A stretch of 64,000 nucleotides of DNA from Mixophyes australis (Eukaryota; Chordata; Amphibia; Anura; Limnodynastidae): positions 344,846,875 to 344,910,874 of the forward strand of contig JAVHZZ010000003.1 of assembly GCA_036250195.1 (NCBI GenBank), in the 5' to 3' direction. Under the pieces are notes generated by a model. It did no database searches, was not told the origin of the DNA, and saw nothing but the letters and a program-made list of their open reading frames with translations. The translations under genes and the position numbers were made by a program. Shown here in pieces: positions 36,948 to 48,871 of this stretch. Positions within the stretch are counted from its first letter, which is position 1. Each line of letters opens with the position of its first letter.

Positions 36948-38744
36948 CACTGTATGGACAAAAGTATTTGGCCACACTTGTTAATTATTGAATTGAGGTG
37001 TTTCAATCACACCTGTTGCCAGGGGTGTATAAAATCAAGCACCTAGCCATGCAGTCTCCATTTGCAAACATTTGTGATACAAAATGGGTTGTTCTGAAGA
37101 GCTCAGTGACTACAAGCGTTGTACTGTGATAAGATGCCACCTTTGTAATAAGATGGTTCGTGAAATTTCATCCTTGCTGGAACCGTTTAAGAACAACAGC
37201 AACTCACGGAAGACCACATAAAAACACACAGAGCAGGGTCAACGACTGCTAAAGCGCATGGTGCATTAAAGTTGCCAGCGCTCTGCTGATTGCATAGCTG
37301 AAGAGTTCTAAACTTCCATTGGCGTTAATGTAAGCACAAAAACTGTGTTGCGGGAGCTTAATGGAATGGGTTTCCATGGCCGAGCAGCTGCATGCAAGCC
37401 TTCCATCACCAAGTCAGTGCCAGAATCAGATCAGGATACAGGAGACAGAAACACTGGAGCAGATATGTGAACCAATACTCTGGCACCCTAGTGGGGTGCC
37501 AAGCGTCGGATGAAGTGGTGTAAAGTACACCGTCACTGGACTGTGGATCAGTGGAAACGTGTTCAGTGGAGTGACTAATCACGCTTCGCTGGCAGTCAGA
37601 TGGGCGAGTCTGGGTTTGGCAGATGCCGGGAGAACGTTACCTGCCTGACTGCATTATGCCAACTGTGAAGTTTGGTGGAGGAAGGATAATGGTATGTGGC
37701 TGTTTTTCAGGGTTTCAGCTAAGCCCCTTATCTCCAGTGAAGTGCAATCTAATACTTTAGCATACCAAGTCATTTTGGACAATACTATGCTTCCAACTTT
37801 GTAGCAAGACTTTGGGGAAGGCACTTTTCTATTCCAACATGATTGTGTCCCAGTGCACAAAGCAAGGACTACAAAGACATGGTTTGATGAGTTCGGTGTG
37901 GAAGAACTTGATTGGCCCACACAGAGCCCTGACCTCAACTCCATCGAACACCTTTGGGATAAACTGGAACGGAGATTGCAAGCCAGGCCTTCTCGTCCAA
38001 CATCAGTGCCCGACCTCATAAATGGTCTACAACAGCGGTTCCCAAACTGTACGCCGTGGTGATCTCACAGGGGTGCCGCGTAAGTGGGGTAGGCAAGGCG
38101 GGGGATGCCAAGCCTGAGAGGCACTCCCCTCCTCCTGCTATTCCCCACTTGTCCACCGGCCGGCTGTATTTTCCAGTACAGGGGTGGTGTGCCCAGCACT
38201 CTTCGCACTGATGTCATCACGTCCGACAATTTCAGTGAGGAGCTGCGAAGAGAGGAGCCTGAACTTGAAGAAAAGAAGACAGAAGAAAGAAGGCCAAGTA
38301 AAAGTTAAGTAAAGGAATGGAGGGGCAGTACTGGGATAAAAAGGGAAGTGTAATAAAAGGGAAACTGATGAAGGGGTACAGTGTGATGATGAAGGGGCAC
38401 AGTGTGTTGGAGATAGGGCCTAAATGCCTATTACGTTATTTTGACCCAACTACTTAAAACAGGACTAATGAGTAATTATTTTGGTTTAGGGCTTCCTTGA
38501 AAAAATTATGGGTGCCTCAAACGAAGAACGCTTGGGAACCATTGCTCTACAGAATGAATGGGCACAAATTCATGCAGAAACACTCAAACATCTTGTGGAA
38601 AGCATTCCAAGAAGAGTGGAAGCTGTTATCGCTGCTTAAGGGAACCAACTCGATGTTAAAGTATATGTATTTGAATACAATGCCATTACAGTCCCTGTTG
38701 TTGTTGTAATGGTCAAGTGTCCGAACACTTTTGTCCATATAGTG
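36948..38744 (+). pseudogene. Tc1-like transposon, interrupted by a hAT MITE
   Basis: The ends CACTGTATGGACAAAAGTAT (left) and the complement of ACTTTTGTCCATATAGTG (right) are inverted repeats flanked by TA. On the plus strand a decayed transposase starts near ATG 37084 (MGCSEELSDYKR). It shows a second-Asp block FQHDCVPVHKA near 37835-37867, SPDLNSIEHLWDKLERRL near 37924-37977 and a C-terminal segment after the insertion (NEWAQIHAETLKHLVESIP, from about 38553). Several stops and frameshifts make it inactive. Without the nested MITE the element is about 1.28 kb. Confidence 0.9.
38033..38544. mobile_element. hAT MITE nested in the Tc1 transposase
   Basis: A 512-bp insert starting CAGCGGTTCCCAAAC and ending GGGAACCATTG, the inverted ends of a hAT element. 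It is flanked by GTCTACAA (38025-38032) and CTCTACAG (38545-38552), an 8-bp duplication with six shared central bases. Removing it restores the order of transposase residues around a Gln-rich point, which proves it is younger than the Tc1 copy. Confidence 0.88.
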
Positions 38745-38751
38745 TATATTC

Positions 38752-39055
38752 AGACCAGGCCACCTTCTTAAATTGCTCCATGGTCCAGTTCTGGCACCCA
38801 CATGCCCATTGTAGGCGTTTCGGAGGTGGACAGGGGTCAACATGGGCACTCTGACCTGTCTGCAGCTATGCAGTCCAATATGCAGCAAGATTTGATACAC
38901 TGTGTGTCCTGACACTTTTCTATCATAGCCAGCATTAACTTTTTCAGCAATTACTGCCACAGTAGCTCTGCTGTGGGATTGGACCAGACGGGTCATCATT
39001 CGCTCCTCACACGATATACATAATTTTATTTTTTTTTTGCTGTCTGGCAAATACG
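38752..39055 (-). pseudogene. Second Tc1-like transposase fragment
   Basis: The minus-strand frame 38547-39050 contains LVQSHSRATVAVIAEKVNAG, then a DRKVSGHTVYQILLHIGLHS segment and VRVPMLTPVH, the N-terminal helix-turn-helix region and linker of a Tc1 transposase from a different family. A frameshift follows, then an EQFKKVAWSE-like end directly at the edge of the neighbouring Tc1 element. The catalytic half is absent. Confidence 0.85.
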
Positions 39056-41652
39056 TTCAGGAGTAACCTTTTTTTTCTTCACTAGTAGAGGATTGTCGCC
39101 CCTTAGTTGCACTTTTGCTAGTTATACATTAAACATAATGGGCTTGATTTATCAAGGAACGTAAAATGAATACAATGTGCGTTTCTTTACAGATATGCGT
39201 ACATCGGGCATACTCACATCTGTATTCGAGTGAGTTATAAAGAAATACCTCTGGTGCACTAAGGAATATATAGTGTGATGAAGTAGAGACACTAAGCTAT
39301 TTTGTACAATTAATTAATGGTGGAATAACCCTGTTTAGTCATCTACATCTTTCTTACTTGTTGTATATCACTCAGTGAGTGATACCTAATAGTTTATATT
39401 AAGCCTTTAATATAAAAAGAAGGCGATGGCATAGACAGAGGAGAGTGATTAGTGATCATTTCAGCTGACAGTAATAATAATGTTTTATTATCAAAATTAT
39501 TATAATTATAAGTTAACACTAATCCTGCTTATTAATCCTTTGTATGATGCAGTATGTATGCTGTTTGTATGATATTGCATGATGTAAACAAAAAAATATT
39601 CAACCTTACCCTCATACCTTTTGTATGATTAAATTGGTGTTCTCCATACCAGTTGGACCGGCAAAACCTCAATATCTATATTCTGCCTTTGGTTTATAAG
39701 TGATAGCTAGTGTCCTCATTTTATACCATACTGAAATCAGACTGAAGTATGTTTGGATCTGTCCCTCACCCATTTCAAGCTTTGTACGGTAGGTGTAAAA
39801 TATGTCTATGATATTACCTGATATGAAAAATACCATATTCCACATACCACAAAGGTACAAATGTACATTAAAACACATTTTCTTAACAAAATTAAAATAC
39901 ACACGCACACACAATTTGTTTTCTAACCCAATAATGTTTTTTAGAAACAGTTTTTTATTTGAACTGTAAGTAACAAACTACAAATCAACATTCTGATTGA
40001 AAATAATATTTTTATTATATTTTGACATTTTTTTTATACATTTCTGGATTTTCCTTAGTAAAACAATGCCAGTGATGTTAGTTCTGCACCTGAAAAGCAA
40101 AGAAAAAATATTTTACAGTTGCAATCTTATGACATTTTGAACACTTATCTCAGCTGTACAGGTGTACTTTGTTCACACATTATCCAAGCTCAGCAGAGTT
40201 CAGAGGTGATACATAAAGTGAAACTCTCTGCAAAGGTTAATGTTATGCTGAACACAGTAGTAGCCAGAGAACTGCATTTTGGAGGCACATGCAGATATAT
40301 TGGGAGGTTGCTTTGCAACAAACACTTATTAGGCACATGTTGTCAGACACCTGTGGGATGGCAAACTTTGCCTAGGTCTAGGGAAAGACACATTTAGGAA
40401 GCAAAGACTTTCTGAGGACTACACTTTGCTGCAAAACAAAATAAATAATATTTGGCTAGATTATAAAATCAAGATACATAGATTGTTCTGCACAGGCCTG
40501 GGATGGCCCTGCCTTCTCCACCAGGGACTCCTCCATTATGGCCAGGGTTCCCTCCCAGGATTCAGCTCTGTACTCTTCTTGTGTGGAAAGAGATTGGTCG
40601 GGAGGTGGGGAAAGGGACTGGTTGGGGGTTGTTGGAAGGGATCCCTCCTTCTGGGCCTCCACCTTCAGGCGGCGTAAGAAATATGACACATTCATTTTTT
40701 AATAAATGTTAACTCTGTCTCACACATACATACAAATAATGTTGGGGTGCAATGTGAAATATTCAATATCGCACATAGAGGCCTTGTACTTTGTCCAATT
40801 AAGGTCATTACAAGTCATATTGCTTTGTAATGAGTCAGATGTAACAGTTATCTTCTGTGTGGGAATTTTTTCAATTCCGCAAGGAGCTGCAGTTGGCGTC
40901 TCCTCAAATTGCTCCAGTGCCGCTGGAGTTAAACATTTGTTTGTCTGCTGTCTTATTTAACGCGCAGGCAAACTTTTACAGTCCTGAAGGCTGTGTTTCT
41001 CTCCGAGTTACTAATATACTGGGAAGATGGGCCGCCAATACTGTCCATTGTTAATGTTATGGCCAGGAGTTCCATTAGGGTGAATGTAGCTTGTTTGCAA
41101 GTTATTGAGACTTTTCAACACTCTTTACTGATTGGATCTTAGGCCATGTGTGGACGTAAGCATGTCGGTTGTGGATCCCTTTTCTACCATATTTAAATGG
41201 CTGATTTTAATCTGTCAATCACAATAATCAGCCGTACCCAGGCAATCAAGGGTGTGACAACGCCTAGGCGTTAAAACACAAGCAATCGCAGGAGAGAATG
41301 CCTTTGTATACGCTATGTAACAGCTGGAGAGACAATCATTCTGTCCTGCCATTTTGTGATTACAAACTTGTTATACAACGTCTGCTAACTGGAATCAGAA
41401 TCGGCTATTTCTGTGTGGCCACCGTTTTCTTCAACTGGTGAGTACAAGGACATCTGTAAAACAGTGTATATATAATGAAAGTGTTCACTTAAGGTTTCTG
41501 TTCATACTTGGTGAACCTTCTAGTTCCTAAGAATCAGCTATTTCTGTGTGACCTCCATTTTCTGCAATTGGTGAATACAAGGACATATGTCGTACAATGT
41601 TTATACAATGAAAGGATTTTTAGTAATTACTGACTTTTTTTCCCTGTTTAGG
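39056..41652. other. Mostly unassigned; local duplication near the right end
   Basis: AT-rich. Two similar segments, 41396-41480 and 41527-41612, share GGCTATTTCTGTGTGGCC/CAGCTATTTCTGTGTGACC, then CAAGGACAT and AATGAAA, so a roughly 130-bp unit has been tandemly duplicated. A Gln/Ser/Pro-rich minus-strand frame (40456-40695) has no known domain. Confidence 0.45.
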
Positions 41653-41873
41653 GTTGTCTGGTGATGGCTGAGCCACAGCAAACTGGGCAAATTCAAGGCT
41701 CAGGATCCTCTGTCTCTAAGCGAAGGCAGCCACATTTCAGTTCATGAGAGGTTGAAGTGTTGGTACAGCTGGTGGTGGAGAGGCTGCAGCTCTCTGCCCC
41801 AGCTAAACAGCAGTGAGAGAACATCACTATGCAGGTCAATGCTGTGGCTCCAATGAGAAGATTGGTGACTGAG
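41653..41873 (+). pseudogene. Myb/SANT-like domain exon relic (Harbinger type)
   Basis: An acceptor-like TTTTTTTCCCTGTTTAG precedes an ATG at 41664. The frame reads MAEPQQTGQ, then RRQPHFSS, a TGA stop (41745), EVEVLVQLVVERLQL, a second TGA (41814) and MQVNAVAPMRRLVTEV, ending at a GAG/GTAACA donor-like site. The spacing of aromatic and acidic residues and the VNAVAP segment fit the Myb/SANT-like DNA-binding protein of Harbinger transposons or a related host gene. The second TGA falls where a Trp (TGG) is usual. Two stops make it dead. Confidence 0.55.
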
Positions 41874-42064
41874 GTAACAAAAATGGTCAGCATTTTATTT
41901 TATTTATTTATTTTCATAATTATTATTTTGTGCTCTGGATACCCAGCAACGCTCTTCTAATATTTGACAAAATATGCGTGTCCAGTTTTAATACAAGAAT
42001 TATGAGAAAATCATATATTACAAGTTTCAAAGATCAGAAGTTGATCTTCAAATGATTTCTTTAG

Positions 42065-43915
42065 TTAAAAATCTCAGGCTTTGAGTGAGGAAGCAGCATG
42101 CATTGCAACGCCTCGCATTACAGCCTTCAGCACGCGCCAGTATTTGGACAGGGACGCGTCTTCCAGTTTGTTGGTTTGCATGTAAGAAGAGAAACCATCT
42201 GACATAATCTGGACACCCTCAGGATCCATTGATACAGAAGCTGCCAGTCTCCATGGGTGGGGAGGAGAGGATTTAGAGAGACTCTCCCAAGTTCCACATG
42301 ATAGGGGCATGATTGGACCAGGTGGTGGGAAGTTTTACAATAGAAGTGATATTTTGTAGGCACCACTTGTCCGTCAAAAGCAGGTCAATGCCGAAGTGCA
42401 AGCCGTGAATGTGAGAAAAAAAGATATAATCACTAGTAGCAGGGTGCTTCACTCTCCAGGCATCATACGGGTCCTATAAAAACAACAATTACACTGCGCT
42501 CAACCAGACCAGGCAACACAAGCTTATTACAGCAGCAGTGGGACCAAGGTATCCCTCCTTGATTAATCAAATTCAAAAATAATAGGATGTCTCATCTGCG
42601 CTCATAATAGCCTTATCACGACTAAATTAATGATGTTGGTGTACAAAAACAGATGGTGTCTTGTATGTACAGCTTGAAACCAAGGGTGATCAAGGACACA
42701 TTGATTGGAAAATAGGCCCTCTCAAATGGCTATATAATCGATAATGGATAACAATAAATAGCACAAAAAATGAAAATATGGAGGATAAGGTCCCAATAGA
42801 TGAATTATAGATGATACTGGTGGTAATGGTGAACCATAGTCCAAAGCCAAGGAGCAGTCTAATAAAGGGCAAGGGATTACCACATCATAGCTGGCTTGTT
42901 CTGGAGGTGAGTGGCGATAACTGTCCCAAACGGAGATTGAGTCTGGAAAGATATCCTGGGGAATGTTAAAAGGATCTTGATTGGGTGTTCATAGGGACAC
43001 ACTGCGGGTATCAAGGTACCTCAAACAAAACGAGCCAAGAAATCCGAGTGAGGAACCCAGTTTGTGGGCAAATATGATCATGTGACTATCTAATAATCAA
43101 TGTGGGATAAGCTAATAAGGTAAAAGACGACGGGTCCTATTCTGCAAGGATCTGAGAGAAGACGGTAGAAGTGCGGGGGTCAATGGGGGAAGGTACAGCA
43201 GTGGAAAGTGTGGACCTATCCAATTTCGGGTCAGGAACAAAATTAAAGTCGCCCATGAAGAACAAGGCTCCTATTCTAACCTTCTGAATCTCGGTGCAAA
43301 CTTTCTTTAAGAAGGGTAGTTGATTAGAGTTTGCAGCATGCAGGGATATCAGTATGACTTTTTTGTTACCCAAAGAGTCCACCAATATCGGATACCTACC
43401 ATTCCTATCAGAGATCTTGCCAGCTTAAAAGGGCAAGATTGGCAAAAAAGAATGGCAACCCCATTCTGTTTAAATGGGCCAGAGGGAACATGACATATCG
43501 GGTATGCGAGATTAGAGAACTGTGGAGGAGAGTTAGGAGAAAAGTGGTTCTCCTTGACAGCAGTAATGTCAACCTTATTGAGTGCAAGGTAACGAAACGC
43601 TAATCTACGCTTATTAGGTGGGTCCAGACCCTTAGCCTTAAGGTAGAGAAAGCACACATTATAGGGGAATTGGCAGGAGTGAGCAAAAGCTGTTTCCAGG
43701 GGAAGCAAAATAGAGGTGGCATTCTGAGTACAGTATCTGAAGGGGGGAACCATGGAATGGGGAGGAAAGATATAACCAGGGAGAAAAGGAAAAAAACAGC
43801 TTTCATCATGAAACTTGATATTTTGCGATAAGGACAGTGAAGCAAAAAAGTGGTTAGGGACTGGGGGCAATGGCCAGGCTTGACTCCGTCTGACAACCAA
43901 CAAAGAAAACGTGTA
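42065..43915 (-). pseudogene. L1/Tx1-like LINE ORF2, endonuclease part (left half of split element)
   Basis: On the minus strand the frame ending near 43349 gives GLDPPNKRRLAFRYLALNK, then KENHF (the catalytic Glu block) and FKQNGVAILFCQSCPFKL. After a frameshift, 43137-43385 gives LFFMGDFNFVPDPKLDR, where GDFN is the endonuclease hallmark. A 652-bp insert follows, and then 42465-42074 continues with DPYDAWRVKHP, IDLLLTDKW and SNHAP, another conserved endonuclease block. The domain is the apurinic-type endonuclease that nicks target DNA. No reverse transcriptase follows, so the 3' part is lost. Confidence 0.85.
42478..43129 (-). mobile_element. 652-bp retroposed insert of unknown family in the LINE
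   Basis: Flanked by an exact 11-bp duplication ACGGGTCCTAT (42467-42477 and 43130-43140), which splits the LINE endonuclease frame. There are no inverted ends. Read on the minus strand it ends GAGCGCAGTGTAATTGTTGTTTTT-like (positions 42478-42505), a TTGTT-type tail that suggests a 5'-truncated non-LTR element on that strand. No recognisable protein. Confidence 0.75.
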
Positions 43916-43919
43916 CAGC
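43916..43919. repeat. Target-site duplication CAGC, left
   Basis: Four bases before the left LTR, matched by CAGC at 52448-52451. A 4-bp duplication is usual for gamma/epsilon-type retroviral integration. Confidence 0.85.
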
Positions 43920-44780
43920 TATTAAAGTAATTCTATCGTTTTAAAATAAGCATTGCCCAATCAATTGAATGTGTGTCCAAAGCACAAACTGATTTATTTT
44001 TAACAGATGCAAATAGTCAACAATTCAATACATTATTATATCATGATAAAGTACAGTACAGCACAGCCAATACCAAAAGATAAGTACATACCAATGCAAT
44101 CGCTTGCGCACCCACGGGACCCGATGGACAATATTCTGTATAGAATATTGTGTCAGAGTTGACTGAGGCCCCAGTGAGATGCAACTAATATATATACAGT
44201 CAGTGTTTCATTGTGAACAATAGAGATGACGTAGATTGTTTCTATAGGTCCAGATGTTGGGTGGGTCCAGGCCAGACAGGTAATAGGTTGATTCAATCTA
44301 AGGAATCCAAAGGTGGGGGTCTTCTCTCCAGGGGGTCTGCTCCTTTTCATAGCCAGTATCATACAAAGGTTTTACTCTCTAATATCAATAACTAAAGTAT
44401 GCAATGTGCGATCTCTTCGCCGACTGCACCGGACAGCTGCTGATGATTAGGGCTTCAATATGATATCAGGCATGACACCTTTCCTATTACCTAAACCTTT
44501 AATAACACTACAATGTACATATAATCAACATATATCTATATATATGTATATATATATAGACTAATAATAAACTGAATACTATCTGCTCCTGAATTACAGT
44601 GTAACAGAACCAATATGAAATTATATAAATAACTAACTGTTGTAATGCGAGTGTGTGCGTGCGTATTTTACCGTGTGAACGCACCACGTCACGTAACACG
44701 TGGCGTACGCTTCGCAATACGCACGGCAAACCAATATTAAACCAATATACTTTCGTTCATCCAATTATACGACTTCAACA
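43920..44780 (-). repeat. 3' LTR of the retrovirus-like element
   Basis: 861 bp. On the minus strand it starts TGTTGAAGTCG and ends CTTTAATA, so it has TG...TA rather than the common TG...CA ends. A poly(A) signal AATAAA (minus) lies at 43993-43998, about 75 bases from the 3' end. It is identical by eye to the other LTR except that it has one copy of TCGCTTGCGC (44100-44109). Confidence 0.95.
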
Positions 44781-44800
44781 GTCCACCCTTTGATAGTACA
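44781..44800 (-). other. Weak polypurine tract next to the 3' LTR
   Basis: On the minus strand CAAAGGGTGGAC directly precedes the LTR start, the position of the plus-strand primer in retroviruses. It is short and interrupted by T and C, so it may work poorly. Confidence 0.5.
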
Positions 44801-47774
44801 ATAAACTATCACCTTAAAGATGTTATAAGCAGGATCTCAGTACCACGTTTCATTGTTATGTAATACAAATCCCCTTTGGTGTATGTCCACACTGTTTGTA
44901 GGTCTAAACAAGTTATCATAAGAGAGAGTCTTAATCCTCTAAACGACTTCTTCTTTTACTATAAACCGTACACTTCTGGAGCTTGGAGATAACTTTTTGT
45001 ATGCCCTTCAAGGGTGCAATAAAACACTTAATACATTATTTGGAAAGGTACATGGTACAGTAGAACGTGTATCAGCTATACAGAATTCTCTACTACAGTT
45101 CTTCAAGTTTAACAGGTTCTTCTGTCCAACGCATGTCTTTAAGCTCAGAATACATTTAAACACTTCATGTTCATCAATAGCATCATCCTATGTCTATCAA
45201 TAATGTCATATGCAATCTCTTTCAGCTTGCGTTAATATACACACATCTCATAATGTCACCAGTTCTTTTCATCAACACTTGTGGGCGGGCTATTGTCTGT
45301 TCGTTCTTCCCAGTCTCCCAATACTCAGATTTAACAGTAATCGGCTTGTAAAGCATTGGGAGACTTCAGACTAAGGGACCTAGGTGTCCTACTTTTTCCC
45401 CTAGTGACCTCCCACCCATAGTTCGGGTACCTCAAGAATATTTAGTGGAAAGAGAACTAATCCTACTTGATATAATCACTGAGGCACGCGTGAGCACGCC
45501 CAGCACTTTGTTTGGTCTAAAACCTTACCCTCCCAAGAATGATTATCATTCTCAAGGATGCCTGCTCAAGTCCGAATATTACTGGACTGGCATCGCTGGG
45601 TGTGTCTCTTTTTTTTTTTTACTATGGGGTCGCCGTACTTACGGACGTAATGCTACTCAGACAATAGCCCCTCGCACTTTCTCCAAGCTCCAAGGTTTCC
45701 AAATTTTCCTTTACCCCTGAATTGAATAGAGTAATTGGCCGGACTGATTATGCTACTAACTTCTTCCTCCCCAATACCTCCTTATCATTACCCGAACCAG
45801 TCTCTGTCACCTGCTAATAATCAAAAGAATTAACCGTCCTGAGAAGAGAGTGAAATGAGAGAACACAAAAGAGGAAAAACTACAACTTCATGCTGGACAA
45901 CAGTCTTAGCCTTTGGCTCAGGTGCTACTAACTGCATTCGAGGCCTTCCAGTACAGACTCATGAGTGCCCTTGGACCCTTCTCTGAGTGTTGGCCCCTCT
46001 GCAGTGGGTGGTATGGGCACCAGTGTGTCTCTGCTACCCTTAAAGCCGTGAGGCTGGTAGCCTACACCTGGTACCTGTCTGGCAAATAACCTAAGCTTAA
46101 GAAATTTCTGCTCCACAACTTACTCTCCTGATCCAACATCCTGACAGTTAGTGTGACCTTTCAGGAAACAGTGTTTTGGATGTTCTCAGTTGCTGTCTCA
46201 CTATTTACCTTCTCTCAAGGTCTAACCTAGCCTCCCAGTTACAATCTCATCTCACGAGGGGTCAAGAACATTTCAAAAACTGACAGGTTAGGAGTCTGCC
46301 CAGGGGTGATCTCTTGGTAGCGGGAAAGGACTAGTGGCACTTCAATCAAGTTCCAACTCTTATTCTATTCAATTCATTCTACCGAGTACCACTACTTTAT
46401 GTTCACACTGGTTTATGGCTAATTGAAAGTATGTGATTTGTTACCACTACTCATACATTATACATCTATTATCAATAACATGAATACCCCTATCATCTAT
46501 TATAACTCTAGGACTATCACATTAAATAACAAAAGCTTTGAGTATGAAACAGTAATACATTAGACACATTTCAATACACCTCTACCTAGACATATTTCAT
46601 TGGTACACCAGTGTATACTTGAGGATCCTGCATGGTGGTAATTGGATGATGTGTATTTGTTTTACCTGGAGGAAAACCCATCAGCAGGAGGGATATGGGA
46701 TGGCTCTATTAGTCTACCTTGTCCATCTCTCCAGAGTCCACCAGACTCCTCACCACATCTCTTCACCTTCCAGACAGTTTATCCCTCAGGTAACACAAAT
46801 CTTCCTATATTAACCAATATGTGCATGCGTGCATGTGTGTGTGTGTTCACCTTTTTAAAACTAAAACAATACAACGAAAAACAAACAAAACATAGATTTG
46901 TTAGCTGTCACATAAAACCCTGTTGTCTATTTGACAGCTATGTTCTCCCTGGTGTGACAGCCCTGTATGGTTGTGCGTGTAAGTGTGGACCTTACTAGCA
47001 GCTACTTCAGTTGGTAACTGTGTCACTGTATAAAGTCCTCTATGTAGTGTCCTAATCATGTGCTGGTATTGCTATAAAACGATTTCTCAGTCACCTCAAC
47101 ATCGCCCTCTAGACTAGAAAAATGCTAAAGACCAATGTATATCAATCGATTTTCCCTCTGCCAACTCACATGTCATTCTCAGTACCTCATATTCAGCTAC
47201 TTGACTAAGTGGGAAAGGCAAAGGGGTCTCTTTCTATAACACTTTCTTCAAATATAACAGTATCCAGTACATGTCTGTCTAACCGTGAAAAATATAAAAC
47301 ATGAAAATTCTACATTTTCTAGGGTTTCACATTATGTCGTATCTTGTGGTAAAAATCCTACTCCAATGTTCTATACAGAGATGCATATCTGTATGCCTAT
47401 CCTCTAGCATTCTTCTGTCCTCCTGTCCTGCCCACCCTTTGTGCATCCATATAAAGGCACATTTTTGTACAGGAGGCACGAGCCAAAACAAAAAAAAAAA
47501 CAAAACAGATATGCATCTATAACACATGAATCGTATTTCCACAACAGAACCTTTCTGCTTAAAATCAGCAGTTTCTATACACATGAAAACAAAACCCCTG
47601 ACTGTTTCTGTAACTCATGTCAATCTAGTGTGTGTATCTCTGAATTTGTCTTATGTAAAAACATAAAATATGTTTTAGCCCCATTGTTGAGACTGTCTGA
47701 TTTTATCTCTACCAGAGCAGAGAGAGAGAGAGAGTGAGAGAGAGAGAGAGCGAAGTAGAGAGAGAGAGAGAGTT

Positions 47775-47807
<33 letters not shown>

Positions 47808-48871
47808 TGAGAGAGAGAGAGAGGGAGAAAGAGGGAGAGAAAGAGGGAGAGAGAGAGAGAGAGAGTTAGAGAGAGAGAGGGGGGGAGAGAGGGAGAGCGA
47901 GAGAGAGAGAGAGAGAGCGGGAGAGAGAGAGAGCGAGAGAGAGAGAGGGAGAGAGAGAGAGCGAGAGAGAGAGAGGGAGAGAGAGAGAGGGAGCGGGAGA
48001 GAGAGAGAGCGAGAGAGAGAGAGGGAGCGGGAGAGAGAGAGAGCGAGAGACTAGCGTTTGTGTAAAGAATGAGAAATAGGAAAGCAATGAATGATGGGAA
48101 TACAAAGGTTTGAATACGAACATACATGTAGAAAGGGAGATTTTTACAACAAAATGACAGCTGGAGTGGACTCTGACTCTATGGGGAAATGGCTGTATTC
48201 ATTCCACTGTTCCCCTTAGCTATTTGCTAACTATGACCCCTCCCCATACTTGACTAGGGGTTCTTAACAGTGCAATCCAGTGTCGTCCGTCATTTGTTCA
48301 TTAAGAACTCGGTATCTTATTGACTACATACCTTTTCAACGGACTTTTCTAACTTATAATAGAGAAATGTGAAAATGTACTCTTAGTGACTCATTTTTTT
48401 TTTTTCTGAAATACATAAAACGATATTTTGGAGCAAAGTATGTACATACTTCATTGTTGGATAATGATTCTCAGCCAAACAAATTATCATGAGTCACTGC
48501 AGCCTAAAACAAAAGAGTGTTCCAATTGTCTATTGTTAATTAGTCTTTCAAGAGTAATTCTTCTATTTCTCTATCTCACCCCTTTTAAACACTTGTCTAT
48601 ACTTCTTTTGTGTCCCTTTTATCTGTGAAAAGAAAAACAAGATAGTTATCTTAAAACAGCAAACAAAACAAACATTTCTATTCTTTGCCGTCGGCTAGCG
48701 ATTTAGGAAAACAAACATGTGACAACATAAAACGAACAAACAAAATCAACAAAGATTACTTTTAAAAAAATAAGTTTCTTTCTACATTTTGCACCTTAAT
48801 GCTCACCACAGATTAACTCTAGAGTCGGCTATATTTCTCCCCCAGAATATTAGTTGTTACAGAGTGTGCAA
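44801..48871 (-). other. Retrovirus-like internal region where pol and env would be
   Basis: About 4 kb with many stops in all frames. Minus-strand frames near 47215-47115 (a QVAEYEVL...CELAEGKSIDIH stretch) and 47050-46970 (TQLPTEVAASKVHTYT) resemble successive parts of retroviral RNase H, with stops between them. The rest is unassigned. Splice-acceptor-like TTTTTCTTTTCACAG occurs on the minus strand near 48628. A long GA tract occupies 47718-48053. Confidence 0.5.
47718..48053. repeat. Long (GA)n purine microsatellite
   Basis: About 336 bases of almost pure purine on the plus strand (GA with scattered GGG, GC and GTTA interruptions). It lies inside the retrovirus-like element. Arg/Glu-rich and Ser/Leu-rich frames read here are artefacts. 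Confidence 0.97.

Noticed and set aside
37654..38019. Minus-strand 121-codon frame
   Set aside because: Antisense shadow of the Tc1 transposase on the plus strand.
44153..44362. 69-codon frame repeated exactly at 51820-52029
   Set aside because: It lies in the two LTRs; the duplication reflects the LTR pair, not a duplicated gene.
47675..48127. Ser/Leu-rich 150-codon and Arg/Glu-rich 106-codon frames
   Set aside because: Pure translation of the GA tract; no start context or domain.
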